The notes under the pieces were generated by a model, which saw only the letters and a list, made by a program, of their open reading frames with translations, was not told the origin of the DNA and ran no database searches. Positions 16,475 through 26,099 of a stretch of DNA of 64,000 nt are shown piece by piece. This DNA comes from Qipengyuania gaetbuli (GTDB taxonomy: Bacteria; Pseudomonadota; Alphaproteobacteria; Sphingomonadales; Sphingomonadaceae), in assembly GCF_020524765.1 (NCBI RefSeq), contig NZ_JAIVLR010000002.1, forward strand, positions 398,501 to 462,500. Reading direction: 5' to 3'. The number at the start of each line of letters is the position of its first letter. The stretch's first letter is position 1. Made by a program: the position numbers and the translations under genes.

Positions 16475-18381
16475 TGACGCAGCCCACCTACCAGACCGAC
16501 GCGCTGATCGCGGAGGACATCGACGCCTATCTCGACAAGCACCAGCACAAGTCGATGCTGCGCTTCATCACCTGTGGCAGCGTCGATGACGGCAAGTCCA
16601 CGCTGATCGGACGCCTGCTCTACGACAGCCGCATGATTTTCGAAGACCAGCTCGCCGCGCTGGAAAGCGACAGCAAGCGGGTGGGGACGCAGGGGCAGGA
16701 GATCGACTTCGCCCTCCTGGTCGACGGTCTTGCCGCCGAACGCGAGCAGGGCATCACCATCGACGTCGCCTACCGCTTCTTCACGACCGAAAGCCGCAAG
16801 TTCATCGTCGCGGACTGCCCGGGCCACGAACAATACACGCGCAACATGGTGACCGGCGCCTCGACCGCCGACCTCGCCGTCATCCTGATCGATGCGCGCA
16901 AGGGCGTGCTGACGCAGACGCGGCGCCACAGCTTCCTGTGCCACCAGCTCGGCATCCGCCACCTCGTGCTGGCGGTGAACAAGATGGACCTGATCGGTTA
17001 CGACCGGGCGGCCTATGACGCGATCGTGGCCGACTATGCGGATTTCGCGCAGAGCATCGGTATCGAAGGCTTCACTGCCATCCCGATCTCGGGCCTCGCG
17101 GGCGACAATATCACCGCGCGCTCGGGCAATACCGGCTGGTACGATGGCCCCACGCTGATCGAGTACCTGGAAGCGGTCGAGGTGCGCAGTGACGCCAATC
17201 TCGCGCGCCCGTTCCGGATGCCGGTGCAGTGGGTGAACCGCCCGAACCTCGACTTCCGCGGCTTCTCCGGCCTGATTGCCTCGGGCAGCGTGAAGCCGGG
17301 CGACGAAGTGCGCTCGCTTCCCTCGAGCAAGACCAGCCGCGTGAAGGCGGTCGTGACGATGGACGGAGACCTCCCCGAAGCGGGCGCGGGCCAGTCGGTC
17401 ACGCTCACTCTCGAAGACGAGATCGACTGCTCGCGCGGCGATGTCCTGGCCGCTGCCGACAATCCGCCGCAGGTTGCCGACCAGTTCGAAAGCACGATCG
17501 TCTGGATGGACGAGGAACCGCTGGTCGTCGGGCGCGGCTACTGGCTCAAGCTCGGCACGCAGACCGTCAGCGTAACCGTGGCCGAACCCAAGTTCGAGAT
17601 CGACGTCAATTCGATGGACCGCCTCGCAGCCAAGACGCTGCATCTGAACCAGATCGGCGTTGCCGAAATCACCACGGACCGGCGCGTCGTGTTCGAGCCT
17701 TACGAGCAGAACCGCACGCTGGGCGGCTATATCCTCGTCGACAAGCTGACCAACCGCACGGTCGGGGCGGGGATGATCCACTTTGCCCTGCGCCGCGCGC
17801 AGAACGTGCACTGGCAGGCGACCGACATCACGCGTGACGACCACGCCGCGATGAAGAACCAGAAACCGCGCGTGCTGTGGTTCACGGGGCTGTCCGGCTC
17901 GGGCAAGTCGACCATCGCCAACGAGGTGGAAAAGAAGCTGGCGATGATGAACCGCCACACTTTCCTGCTGGACGGCGACAACATCCGTCACGGCCTCAAC
18001 AAGGACCTCGGCTTTACGGAAAGCGACCGCATCGAGAACATCCGTCGCATCGGCGAAGTCGCCAAGCTGATGACCGATGCAGGCCTTATCGTGCTGACCG
18101 CTTTCATCAGCCCGTTCCGTGCCGACCGCCAGCTGGTCCGCGACATGATGGGCGAGGGCGAGTTTATCGAGATCCACGTCGACACCCCGCTCGAAGTGGC
18201 GGAAGCGCGCGATGTGAAGGGCCTCTACAAGAAGGCGCGCGAAGGCAAGCTGAAGAACTTTACCGGTATCGACAGCCCTTACGAAGTCCCGGAAAACCCG
18301 GAAATCCGCGTGAACACGGTGGAAATGACCCCGGAAGAAGCTGCCGATTACGTGATCTCGAAGATCCTGCCCCTCAAATAG
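16474..18381 (+). CDS. cysNC: Fused sulfate adenylyltransferase subunit 1 and adenylylsulfate kinase
   Basis: A 635-residue bifunctional protein. The N-terminal CysN GTPase carries [14 protein letters not shown] (G1), [12 protein letters not shown] (G3) and NKMD (G4), followed by EF-Tu-like barrels up to about residue 445. The C-terminal CysC kinase carries its own P-loop ([14 protein letters not shown], near residue 470) and [15 protein letters not shown]. Together with CysD it converts sulfate to PAPS for cysteine synthesis or sulfation. The fusion is the common alphaproteobacterial (NodQ-like) arrangement. It converges on the thiolase gene with a 12-base gap. Confidence 0.97.
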   Translation: MTQPTYQTDALIAEDIDAYLDKHQHKSMLRFITCGSVDDGKSTLIGRLLYDSRMIFEDQLAALESDSKRVGTQGQEIDFALLVDGLAAEREQGITIDVAYRFFTTESRKFIVADCPGHEQYTRNMVTGASTADLAVILIDARKGVLTQTRRHSFLCHQLGIRHLVLAVNKMDLIGYDRAAYDAIVADYADFAQSIGIEGFTAIPISGLAGDNITARSGNTGWYDGPTLIEYLEAVEVRSDANLARPFRMPVQWVNRPNLDFRGFSGLIASGSVKPGDEVRSLPSSKTSRVKAVVTMDGDLPEAGAGQSVTLTLEDEIDCSRGDVLAAADNPPQVADQFESTIVWMDEEPLVVGRGYWLKLGTQTVSVTVAEPKFEIDVNSMDRLAAKTLHLNQIGVAEITTDRRVVFEPYEQNRTLGGYILVDKLTNRTVGAGMIHFALRRAQNVHWQATDITRDDHAAMKNQKPRVLWFTGLSGSGKSTIANEVEKKLAMMNRHTFLLDGDNIRHGLNKDLGFTESDRIENIRRIGEVAKLMTDAGLIVLTAFISPFRADRQLVRDMMGEGEFIEIHVDTPLEVAEARDVKGLYKKAREGKLKNFTGIDSPYEVPENPEIRVNTVEMTPEEAADYVISKILPLK

Positions 18382-18393
18382 GGGCGGGCCGGA

Positions 18394-19662
18394 TCAGTCG
18401 ACGAAATCGTCGACCCGCTCGATGATGATCGCCGGGGCCATGCCGCCTGCCGCGCACATGGTGACAAGGCCGTAGCGCTTGTCCTGCCGTTCCAGCTCGT
18501 CGACCATCGTGCCGATCAGGATCGAACCGGTCGCCCCGATCGGGTGGCCGAGAGCGATTGAGCCGCCGTTGACGTTGACCTTGTCCCAGTCGAGATCAAG
18601 GTCGCGCACGAACTTGGCAGCGACCACGGCAAAGGCCTCGTTGATTTCGTAAAGGTCGATGTCGTCCTTGGTCAGGCCGGCCTTTTCCAGCACCTTCTTC
18701 GCGGCGGGGACCGGCGCGTTGAGCATCAGCGTGGGGTCATCGCCCATATTGGCAGTCGCCACGATGCGCGCACGCGGCTTGAGGCCGTGCTTCTGCGCAT
18801 AATCCTTGCTGGTCACCAGCACGGCGGCGGCGCCGTCTACCACGCCCGAGCTGTTGCCCGCGTGGTGGAAATGCTTGATCTCGAGGTCGGGATACTTGGC
18901 ATTGACGAGGCCCGCGAAGGTCGTGCCGTTCTTGTCGAGCGGGACATTGGCAATCTTGGCGAAAGCCGGCTCCAGCTGGCCGAGGCCCTCCATAGTGGTT
19001 TCGGGGCGCGGGTATTCCTCGCGGTCGAGCACGACATTGCCGTCGTCGTCGACCACCGGCACCACCGACTTTGCAAACCGGTTCTCCGCAATCGCCTGCG
19101 CAGCGCGCTGCTGACTGCGATAGCCGACCTCGTCCAGTTCCTCGCGGGTGAAGCCTTCCATCGTGGCGATGGCATCGCCGCACACGCCCTGGTGGCTCTG
19201 CGGGTGGGTGCGCATCAGGCGCTCGTTATAGCTGCCCATCATCGGCGGGCGCAGGCCGGCGGCCATCTTTTCCTTCGACATCTGGGCGGTAAGGCTCATC
19301 ATTTCCGTGCCGCCTGCGACGACGCAGTCTTCCATGCCGCTCATCACCTGCGCTGCAGCGAGGGCGACAGAGGTGATGCCGCCGCCGCAGAAGCGGTCGA
19401 GCGTCGTGCCGGAGGAGGTGATGTCGTAGCCTGCATCGAGCGCGGCCATGCGGCCCATGTCGCCCGCCTGCATGCCGTCCTGCGTGCTGACCGACCAGAT
19501 CACGTCGTCGACGGTCTTGGTGTCGAGGTGGTTGCGGTCCTTGATCGCCTTCAGGCAGGTCGCGGCGAGGTGCTGCGGATGCATTGCGGCCAGCGCGCCC
19601 TTGCCCTGCTTGCCGATTCCGCGCGGAGTGCGGACGGCGTCGATGATATAGGCTTCGGACAT
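18394..19662 (-). CDS. Acetyl-CoA C-acyltransferase (thiolase)
   Basis: A 422-residue thiolase-superfamily enzyme that cleaves or forms 3-ketoacyl-CoA with CoA/acetyl-CoA. The nucleophilic cysteine is C92 (LDRFCGGG); the catalytic His373 (GHPIGATG) and Cys403 (TMCAAGG) are present, as is NEAFA. ATG 19662 has GAGAGGATC upstream. It is divergent from an enoyl-CoA hydratase and an acyl-CoA dehydrogenase, pointing to fatty-acid or branched-chain acyl-CoA degradation. The last codons form an 18-base palindrome (18397-18414) at the convergent boundary with cysNC. Confidence 0.93.
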   Translation of the reverse strand: MSEAYIIDAVRTPRGIGKQGKGALAAMHPQHLAATCLKAIKDRNHLDTKTVDDVIWSVSTQDGMQAGDMGRMAALDAGYDITSSGTTLDRFCGGGITSVALAAAQVMSGMEDCVVAGGTEMMSLTAQMSKEKMAAGLRPPMMGSYNERLMRTHPQSHQGVCGDAIATMEGFTREELDEVGYRSQQRAAQAIAENRFAKSVVPVVDDDGNVVLDREEYPRPETTMEGLGQLEPAFAKIANVPLDKNGTTFAGLVNAKYPDLEIKHFHHAGNSSGVVDGAAAVLVTSKDYAQKHGLKPRARIVATANMGDDPTLMLNAPVPAAKKVLEKAGLTKDDIDLYEINEAFAVVAAKFVRDLDLDWDKVNVNGGSIALGHPIGATGSILIGTMVDELERQDKRYGLVTMCAAGGMAPAIIIERVDDFVD

Positions 19663-19707
19663 GGCTTGATCCTCTCTCGTCTTGTCGAATCTTGCGGCTT
19701 TTGCCGG

Positions 19708-19724
19708 TTGACGTTTGCGTAAAC
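19708..19724. promoter_or_regulatory. LiuR-like dyad in the divergent thiolase/enoyl-CoA hydratase promoter
   Basis: TTGACGTTTGCGTAAAC forms an imperfect dyad TTnACG-N4-CGTnAA. This resembles the motif described for the MerR-family regulator LiuR, which controls branched-chain amino acid and acyl-CoA catabolism in Proteobacteria. It lies centrally in the 114-base divergent intergenic region, where one site could control both transcripts. No LiuR gene is in this window, so the regulator is inferred. Confidence 0.45.
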
Positions 19725-19776
19725 CTCAAGCAGCAAGGGCGCAAGAACAGTTTCAGTTTGCAATGGAGAGAGCGAG

Positions 19777-20538
19777 ATGTCCGAGGAAGTGCTGACCGAG
19801 GTCGACAACGGCGTCCTGATTGTCACGATCAACCGTCCCGAAGCCAAGAACGCCATGAACAAGGCCGCTGCCGAGGGAATCGCTGCGGCGATGGACCGTC
19901 TCGATGCGGAAGACGACCTGCGTGTCGGCATCCTGACCGGCGCTGGCGGCACCTTCTGTTCGGGCATGGACCTCAAGGGCTTCCTGCGCGGCGAATCGCC
20001 CAGCATCGAAGGTCGCGGATTCGGCGGCGTGGTGCAGGCTCCGCCGAAGAAGCCGCTGATTGCCGCCGTCGAAGGCTATGCGCTGGCCGGCGGGCTCGAA
20101 CTGATGATCGCCTGCGATCTCGTGGTGGCGAACAAGGATGCCAAGTTCGGCATTCCCGAAGCCAAGCGCGGCCTCGTCGCTGCGGCCGGAGGCGTGATGA
20201 TGCTGCCCGACCAGATCCCCGAGCGCGTTGCCATGGAACTGGCGCTGACCGGCGATTTCATCGGTGCGGACCGCGCCTATGAACTCGGCCTCATCAACCG
20301 CGTGGTTGATGGCTCGGCGCTGATCGGTGCGCGTGAGCTGGCCGACCGGATCGTTGCCAACGGCCCGCTTGCGGTGCGCGTGTCCAAGCAGATCATCAAG
20401 GAATCGCGCGGCTGGCCGATGGACGAGCGCTACAATCGCCAGGCCCAGCTGATCGCGCCGGTCTTCGTCTCCGAAGACGCACGCGAAGGCGCGGCCGCCT
20501 TTGCCGAGAAGCGCAAGCCGAACTGGAAGGGCAAGTAA
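19777..20538 (+). CDS. Enoyl-CoA hydratase/isomerase (crotonase family)
   Basis: A 253-residue crotonase-fold enzyme, normal for the family, which hydrates 2-enoyl-CoA or performs a related acyl-CoA reaction. Recognisable segments are ITINRPEAKNAMN at the N-terminus, the first oxyanion-hole segment GTFCSGMDLKGFL (about residues 66-78), and the second, EGYALAGGLELMIACDLVVA (about residues 98-117). Residue preferences at the second catalytic position (EAKRGLVAAAGG) match short-chain hydratases. A GGAGAGAG site precedes ATG 19777. An acyl-CoA dehydrogenase follows 44 bases downstream, so both belong to one acyl-CoA degradation unit. Confidence 0.92.
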   Translation: MSEEVLTEVDNGVLIVTINRPEAKNAMNKAAAEGIAAAMDRLDAEDDLRVGILTGAGGTFCSGMDLKGFLRGESPSIEGRGFGGVVQAPPKKPLIAAVEGYALAGGLELMIACDLVVANKDAKFGIPEAKRGLVAAAGGVMMLPDQIPERVAMELALTGDFIGADRAYELGLINRVVDGSALIGARELADRIVANGPLAVRVSKQIIKESRGWPMDERYNRQAQLIAPVFVSEDAREGAAAFAEKRKPNWKGK

Positions 20539-20582
20539 GACCCTGAATAGCGATAAAAAGTCACGAGAGAGGAACCCCCGGA

Positions 20583-21746
20583 ATGCCCGTCATCGACGTA
20601 CCCCAGCCCGCTTTCATGGACGACGAGGAAATCTCGATCTTCGCCGATGCCGTGGGCAAGTTCTACCAGCAGCATGCCCCTGAAAAGCGCGTGCTCAAAT
20701 GGCGCGAGGAAGGCCAGGTCGAACGCGATTTCTGGCGCGAGGCGGGCGAGGCGGGCCTGCTCGGCGTGTCGGTGCCGGAGGAATACGGCGGCCATGGCGG
20801 CGACTTCCGTCATGACATGGTGGTGATCGACCAGCAGGCCAAGCACGGCGTCGAAGGCTTTGCCGCCAGCCTGCACAACACTGTCATCCTGCCTTATCTC
20901 GTGCGTCACGGCACCGAGGAGCAGAAGAAGAAGTACCTGCCCAAGCTGGTCACCGGCGAACTCGTCAGCGCCATCGCGATGACGGAGCCGGGCGTGGGGT
21001 CCGACCTGCAGAGCGTCACAACGACCGCGCTGAAGGACGGCAACGGCTACCGCATCAACGGGGCCAAGACTTATATCTCCAACGGACAGACGGCCGATTT
21101 CATCATCGTCGTCGCCAAGACCGACCCTAACGAGCGCGCCAAGGGCATTTCGCTCATGCTGCTCGAGACGGAAGGAGCCGAAGGCTTCCAGCGCGGCAAG
21201 AAGCTCGACAAGATCGGGCTCGATGCGGCCGATACCTCCGAACTGTTCTTCGACGACGTCTTCGTCCCGGCGGAAAACGTGCTCGGCGGGGTGGAAGGCA
21301 AGGGCTTCTACCAGCTGATGGGCGAACTGCCGCAGGAACGCCTGATCATCGCCATGGGTGCCATGACCGGCATCGAGAAGGCGCTCGAGACCACGATGGA
21401 ATTCGTCAAGTCGCGCAAGGCTTTCGGCCAGACCATCTGGGACTTCCAGAACACGCAGTTCGTGATGGCCGACCTGAAGGCGCGGGCGACCGCGGCGCGA
21501 GTGTTCGTCAACGACTGCATCGAAAAGCACCTCAAGCGCGAACTCAGTGTCGATACGGCCTGCATGGCCAAGTACTGGGTCACCGAATTGCAGGGTGAAG
21601 TGGTCGACAAGTGCCTCCAGTTCCATGGCGGTGCAGGCTTCATCAACGACTACCCGATCGCGCGCATGTATCGTGACAGCCGCATCACCCGCATCTTCGG
21701 CGGGTCGAACGAAGTCATGAAAATGGTGATTGCGCGCTCGATGTAG
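20583..21746 (+). CDS. Acyl-CoA dehydrogenase
   Basis: A 387-residue FAD-dependent acyl-CoA dehydrogenase that introduces the alpha-beta double bond and passes electrons to ETF. Family signatures are SAIAMTEPGVGSDLQS (ACADS_1 type, near residue 130), QFHGGAGFINDYPIARMYRD (ACADS_2 type), and the C-terminal GGSNEVMK carrying the presumed catalytic base E377. It follows the enoyl-CoA hydratase in the same orientation. Chain-length preference cannot be assigned; the FMDDEEISIF N-terminus resembles medium- or long-chain enzymes of alphaproteobacteria. Confidence 0.93.
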   Translation: MPVIDVPQPAFMDDEEISIFADAVGKFYQQHAPEKRVLKWREEGQVERDFWREAGEAGLLGVSVPEEYGGHGGDFRHDMVVIDQQAKHGVEGFAASLHNTVILPYLVRHGTEEQKKKYLPKLVTGELVSAIAMTEPGVGSDLQSVTTTALKDGNGYRINGAKTYISNGQTADFIIVVAKTDPNERAKGISLMLLETEGAEGFQRGKKLDKIGLDAADTSELFFDDVFVPAENVLGGVEGKGFYQLMGELPQERLIIAMGAMTGIEKALETTMEFVKSRKAFGQTIWDFQNTQFVMADLKARATAARVFVNDCIEKHLKRELSVDTACMAKYWVTELQGEVVDKCLQFHGGAGFINDYPIARMYRDSRITRIFGGSNEVMKMVIARSM

Positions 21747-21805
21747 TGTTCTGCCTCGATCCTTGGGGCTAGTGATCTGGTCCCAGGGAATTCGGGGAGG
21801 GGCTC

Positions 21806-23179
21806 TTGCGCAGGCGCGCTCCATTATCGGTTTCGCATCACGGCCTGCTGGTCGCCGGCTTTCTTGCCTGGGCCATGGTGCTGGGCGGAGGCGGATCGCC
21901 CAGTCCCAAGGCCGAGATTATCGTCCAGATCGGTTTCGTTGGCGCCGCGATCGCCTGGATATGGTGGGCGCGGCGCGGCGAGAGTGCTCCTGCCGGGCAG
22001 ATACCCCGCCAATTGCTGATCCTCGGCTGCGCGCTGCTCGCCATTCCCATCATCCAGCTCGTGCCTCTGCCGGCTGCGATCTGGCAGGCGCTGCCGGGCC
22101 GGGAACTTGAAGCCGCTTCGCTCACGCTGGTGGGGGCGCAGGAAAGCTGGCGACCGCTGACTATCAGCGCGCCGCGCACGCTTGCAGGGCTGCTGGCGTT
22201 GGTCCCTGCCGTTTGCCTCATGTGGGCGACAGCGACACTCGGCTCGCGGGACCGCCGGGCCGTGGTGCTGACAATCGCGCTCGTCGCCATCACAAGCGCT
22301 GTCTTGGGAGCGCTGCAACTGGCGGGAAGCGACGGCGCTTTCCAGCTCTACGAAAAGAGCCATCGCGGGTGGCTGACAGGCTTCCACGCCAATCGGAACG
22401 CTGCCGTCGACGTTCTGCTCATCGGATCGCTGGCCTTGAGCGCGTGGTTTGCGGGCAAGGCCATGCCGCCTGCCATTGCGCGCCGCCGCGTGCCGGTCCT
22501 GCTGGCGGGGCAGGCCGTCCTGCTCTTAGCCGCAGTGCTGACCGGCTCGCGCGCAGGAATAATGCTGATCCTGCCGGTGCTGGCGCTGAACGCCGTCATC
22601 CTTGGGCCGGTGGGCTTGGGCGGTGCGCCGAAGTGGGCTGCACGGGGTGCTGCCGGTATCGTCCTGCTCTTGCTGGCCCTGCCGCTCGTTCTGGCGGGCA
22701 ATCAGCGGCTGGCAGGCGTTGCATCGCGCTTCGACGTCACGAGCGACGCGCGGCTGTTCGTATGGAGCGACTCGCTGACCGCGACCCTGGCGTATTTTCC
22801 TTTTGGCAGCGGGGTAGGGACCTTCCCCGTTGCGTTCACGCCTTACGAGAGTTTCGAGAGCCTCGCGCCTCCTTCGATCAACCGGGCGCACAACGATTAT
22901 CTCGAACTTCTGCTCGAGACGGGCATAGGCGCTCCCGTCCTGCTGGTGCTTGGTGCCGTCCTGCTGGTCTCGCTGGCCCGCATAGCCCTGCGCGAGTCGC
23001 CCGAAGAGCGCACTCCACAGTTCTTTGCCCTTGGCGTGCTTGGCGTCATTGCGCTGCATTCTCTCGTCGATTACCCCTTGCGAAACATGGCGATCGCCTG
23101 CCTTGCAGGGGTGGCGGCCGGGCTTCTTGGCCCTGTCAGGCCGCCCTTCCGGGCCCGACGGGAAACGGAACAGGATTGA
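21806..23179 (+). CDS. O-antigen ligase/polymerase-like membrane protein (Wzy/WaaL family)
   Basis: A 457-residue polytopic inner-membrane protein with about 10-12 hydrophobic segments and the O-antigen ligase-domain pattern: GFHANRNAAVDVLLIGSLAL near residue 192, LTGSRAG near 246, and the periplasmic SINRAHNDYLELLLETG loop near 355. It probably polymerises or ligates exopolysaccharide repeat units. The start is a TTG at 21806 behind a strong GGGGAGGGG site; no ATG fits. The stop overlaps the next start (TGATG), placing it first in a four-gene exopolysaccharide operon. Confidence 0.88.
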   Translation: MRRRAPLSVSHHGLLVAGFLAWAMVLGGGGSPSPKAEIIVQIGFVGAAIAWIWWARRGESAPAGQIPRQLLILGCALLAIPIIQLVPLPAAIWQALPGRELEAASLTLVGAQESWRPLTISAPRTLAGLLALVPAVCLMWATATLGSRDRRAVVLTIALVAITSAVLGALQLAGSDGAFQLYEKSHRGWLTGFHANRNAAVDVLLIGSLALSAWFAGKAMPPAIARRRVPVLLAGQAVLLLAAVLTGSRAGIMLILPVLALNAVILGPVGLGGAPKWAARGAAGIVLLLLALPLVLAGNQRLAGVASRFDVTSDARLFVWSDSLTATLAYFPFGSGVGTFPVAFTPYESFESLAPPSINRAHNDYLELLLETGIGAPVLLVLGAVLLVSLARIALRESPEERTPQFFALGVLGVIALHSLVDYPLRNMAIACLAGVAAGLLGPVRPPFRARRETEQD

Positions 23180-23892
23180 TGACACGGCTCTTGCAGACGG
23201 CAGGTGGACAGCACGCAATCGCGCTTGCCTGCGTGCTGGGCCTTACGGCTTGCCAAGCGCCGCTCGATCCGGTGGTTCCCGCCGGACAGGCCGGGTACGA
23301 TGCGGTGGCAGTCGAACCCGCCGCGACCCTGCCGAGCCGCTACACCCTTTCGCCCGGCGATGTGGTGTCGGTTCGCGTCTTCGATGAACCCGAACTTTCG
23401 GTGGAAGAGGTCGCGCTCGACAATGCGGGCAATGTGACCTTGCCGCTAGTGGGAGAGGTTCGCGCGGTCGGTCTCAGCGCCGCCGAACTCGCTGCCGCGG
23501 TAGAGGCCGCCTACGCGACCAATTACCTGCGCGATCCCCGCGTCACTGTCCTCGTCAAGCAGGGGCAAGGCCGCACCATTGCCGTTGAAGGCGAAGTCGA
23601 GCAGCCCGGTGTATTCCCCTACGCGGAAGGGCAGACCTTGCTGTCGGCCCTGGCCCTTGCGCGCAGCCCGACGGAAACCGCCAAGCTCGACGAGGTGATG
23701 ATCTTCCGCACCGTCGACGGGCAGCGGCAGGCAGGCCGCTTCGACCTGCGGGCGATCCGCGGCGGCCGGATGCCCGATGTTGCGCTCGTCCCCGGCGATG
23801 TCGTGGTGGTCGGCTATTCCAGCATTCGCGGCGCGTGGCAGGATGTCCTGCGCGCCTTGCCCGTATTCGGCATCTTCAGGCCCATCGGATGA
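23179..23892 (+). CDS. Polysaccharide export lipoprotein (Wza/GumB type)
   Basis: A 237-residue outer-membrane polysaccharide export protein. It has a lipoprotein signal (LGLTAC), a PES domain starting YTLSPGDVVSVRVFDEPELS near residue 55, and an SLBB-like domain (RTIAVEGEVEQPGVFPY, then GQTLLSALALA). It should form the outer-membrane or periplasmic exit channel for the polymer, partnering the Wzc-like protein next door. ATG 23179 is set by the TGATG overlap with the ligase and the ATGA overlap with the next gene. Confidence 0.94.
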   Translation: MTRLLQTAGGQHAIALACVLGLTACQAPLDPVVPAGQAGYDAVAVEPAATLPSRYTLSPGDVVSVRVFDEPELSVEEVALDNAGNVTLPLVGEVRAVGLSAAELAAAVEAAYATNYLRDPRVTVLVKQGQGRTIAVEGEVEQPGVFPYAEGQTLLSALALARSPTETAKLDEVMIFRTVDGQRQAGRFDLRAIRGGRMPDVALVPGDVVVVGYSSIRGAWQDVLRALPVFGIFRPIG

Positions 23893-26099
23893 CCGACCAG
23901 ACGCTTTCTGCCATGCCCACCGTGCGTGACCGCTACGCGGCCGCCTATGCCGCATCGGGCGAAAACGGCATCAGCGCGGCGATCCGCGCGGTGCTGGGCG
24001 CGATCCGGCGGTATGCCTGGATGGCGGTCGGCATCGTCGGAGCGGCCATAGCGCTGGCGCTGGTGGTCACCATGCTCGACACGCCGCGCTTCACCGCGAC
24101 GTCCAGCGTCCAGATCAACGACCAGAGCGACGAAGTGCTGGGCGGCGAATTCGAAACGCAGATCGCCCCGCCGTCCGACTGGGACATCGACCGCTTTCTG
24201 AATACGCAGCTGGACGTCCTGCGCAGCCGCGCATTGGCAGAGCGGGTAGCCGACGGGCTGGATCTGGCCAATGACGAGCGGTTCTTCGGCGCGATGGAAG
24301 TCGCGCCGCAGTCGGTACCGACGGAAGAGCGCGAGAAGCGCAAGCTGGCGATCGACCTGCTGCAGGACAACACGACGGTCGAATTGCGCCGGTCGACGCG
24401 CATCGCGCTGGTCGCATTCTCCAGCACCGATGCGGAAATCACCGCGCGCATCGCTAATGCCTTTGCCGAGGAATTCATCCAGCAGAACCTGCAGCGGCGG
24501 TTCGACAGTTCGGCCTATGCCCGCAATTTCGTCGCCGAGCAGCTGGAAGAGGCGCGCGCCTCGCTCGAACAGTCGGAGGCAGCGCTCAACGATTACGCGC
24601 GCCAGACGGGGCTTATCCGCACGCGCGATGCCTTTGCGCCCACGGGACCTGAACTGGCTACCGGCACGGTCACGTCGTCCAGCCTGCTGCAATACAACCA
24701 GGCCGCGATCCGCGCGCGCGAGGCACGCATTGCCGCCCAGTCGCGTTGGGACGCGGTAAGAAACGCCCCGCTCCTGTCGTCGCAGCCGGTTCTGTCCAAT
24801 CCGACGATCCAGGCGCTGATGACCCGCCGCGCGCAGCTCGAAAGCGAACTGCAGGTCGCGCGCGAACGCTATCTTGCAGGCCATCCCGCGACCTCGCGGC
24901 TCGAAGGGGATCTTGCGGCCGTCAACGGCCAACTGACCCGCACCGCCAACGAGGTGCGTCAGTCGATCCGGTCCGAGTACCTCGCTGCGGAAGCTGCCGA
25001 AAAGCGGCTGGAAGGGCAGGTCAGCGAGGCGCGCGGTGCAACGCTCGCCGAACAGGACCAGTCGGTGCGCTACAACGTCCTCGCGCGCGAGGCGGATACG
25101 GCCCGTTCGATCTATGACGGCCTGCTCCAGCGCTACCGCGAACTGAACGCCTCGGCAGGCATCGCCTCGAGCAACATTACCATTATCGATCGCGCCGAAG
25201 TGCCCGGCGATCCATCATCGCCCAGCCTGCCGCGCAATCTCGCCATTGGGCTGCTAATCGGCCTTGCCCTCGCGGGTGTCGCGATCTTCCTGCGCGACCA
25301 GTTGGACGACGTGATCCACACACCCGAGGACGTGGAAGAAAAGCTCGGCCTTTCGCTGCTCGGCGTGGTGCCGCGGGCGGAAGACCAGTCCCCGCTCGAA
25401 GCCTTGGCGGAACCGAAATCGCCGATTGCGGAAGCCTACAACTCGATGCGCGGGGCACTGCTCTATTCGACGCCCACCGGCCTGCCGAAGGTCATCGTGG
25501 TCACCAGTGCGCAGGCGGCCGAAGGCAAGAGCACGACCAGCTTCGCCATCGCCGTTGGCCTCGCGCGCATCGGTATCGCGCCGCTGCTCATAGATGCCGA
25601 CCTTCGCCGACCTGCGCTGCACAAGCTGGTGGGCATCAGCAGCGAACGCGGCCTGACCGACCTGCTGATCGCGCAGGGCGAGCCAGGCGATGTGGCGACC
25701 CGCGTCAAGCATGGCGAGACCGAGTTCGACCTGCTTCCCGCAGGTCCGCTGCCGCCGAGCCCGACGGAGCTCCTGTCCTCCCCGCGCATGGCCCAGCTGC
25801 TCGAAAGCTTCAGCCAGCGTTACGGCGTGGTTATCGTCGACAGTCCGCCGATCCTCGGCCTTGCCGATGCGCCGATGCTCGCCGCCATCGCTGATGGCAC
25901 GATCTTCGTGGTCGAGGCAGAGCGCGGGCATAGCGGCGCCCTGAAGGCGGCGCTGCGGCGCTTGCGCTCGATGGAGCCGACCATCCTCGGCGCGGCGCTG
26001 GCCAAGTTCGATCCCAGCCGTTCGGGCAATCGCTATTCGGCCTATTACGGCTACGACTACTATTCCTACACCGACAAACAAGGACGCGGCGCGGCATGA
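23889..26099 (+). CDS. Wzc/GumC-type polysaccharide co-polymerase with tyrosine kinase domain
   Basis: A 736-residue inner-membrane protein with an N-terminal Wzz domain between two membrane segments (about residues 43-63 and 455-475), a long periplasmic coiled-coil region, and a cytoplasmic BY-kinase domain. The kinase shows a Walker A (AQAAEGKSTTS, near residue 540), LLIDADLRRPALHKL, and VIVDSPPILGLADAP. The tail is tyrosine-rich (YSAYYGYDYYSYTD), the autophosphorylation cluster of BY-kinases. It controls polymerisation and export with the Wza-like lipoprotein. Start ATG 23889 overlaps the upstream stop (ATGA). Confidence 0.94.
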   Translation: MTDQTLSAMPTVRDRYAAAYAASGENGISAAIRAVLGAIRRYAWMAVGIVGAAIALALVVTMLDTPRFTATSSVQINDQSDEVLGGEFETQIAPPSDWDIDRFLNTQLDVLRSRALAERVADGLDLANDERFFGAMEVAPQSVPTEEREKRKLAIDLLQDNTTVELRRSTRIALVAFSSTDAEITARIANAFAEEFIQQNLQRRFDSSAYARNFVAEQLEEARASLEQSEAALNDYARQTGLIRTRDAFAPTGPELATGTVTSSSLLQYNQAAIRAREARIAAQSRWDAVRNAPLLSSQPVLSNPTIQALMTRRAQLESELQVARERYLAGHPATSRLEGDLAAVNGQLTRTANEVRQSIRSEYLAAEAAEKRLEGQVSEARGATLAEQDQSVRYNVLAREADTARSIYDGLLQRYRELNASAGIASSNITIIDRAEVPGDPSSPSLPRNLAIGLLIGLALAGVAIFLRDQLDDVIHTPEDVEEKLGLSLLGVVPRAEDQSPLEALAEPKSPIAEAYNSMRGALLYSTPTGLPKVIVVTSAQAAEGKSTTSFAIAVGLARIGIAPLLIDADLRRPALHKLVGISSERGLTDLLIAQGEPGDVATRVKHGETEFDLLPAGPLPPSPTELLSSPRMAQLLESFSQRYGVVIVDSPPILGLADAPMLAAIADGTIFVVEAERGHSGALKAALRRLRSMEPTILGAALAKFDPSRSGNRYSAYYGYDYYSYTDKQGRGAA

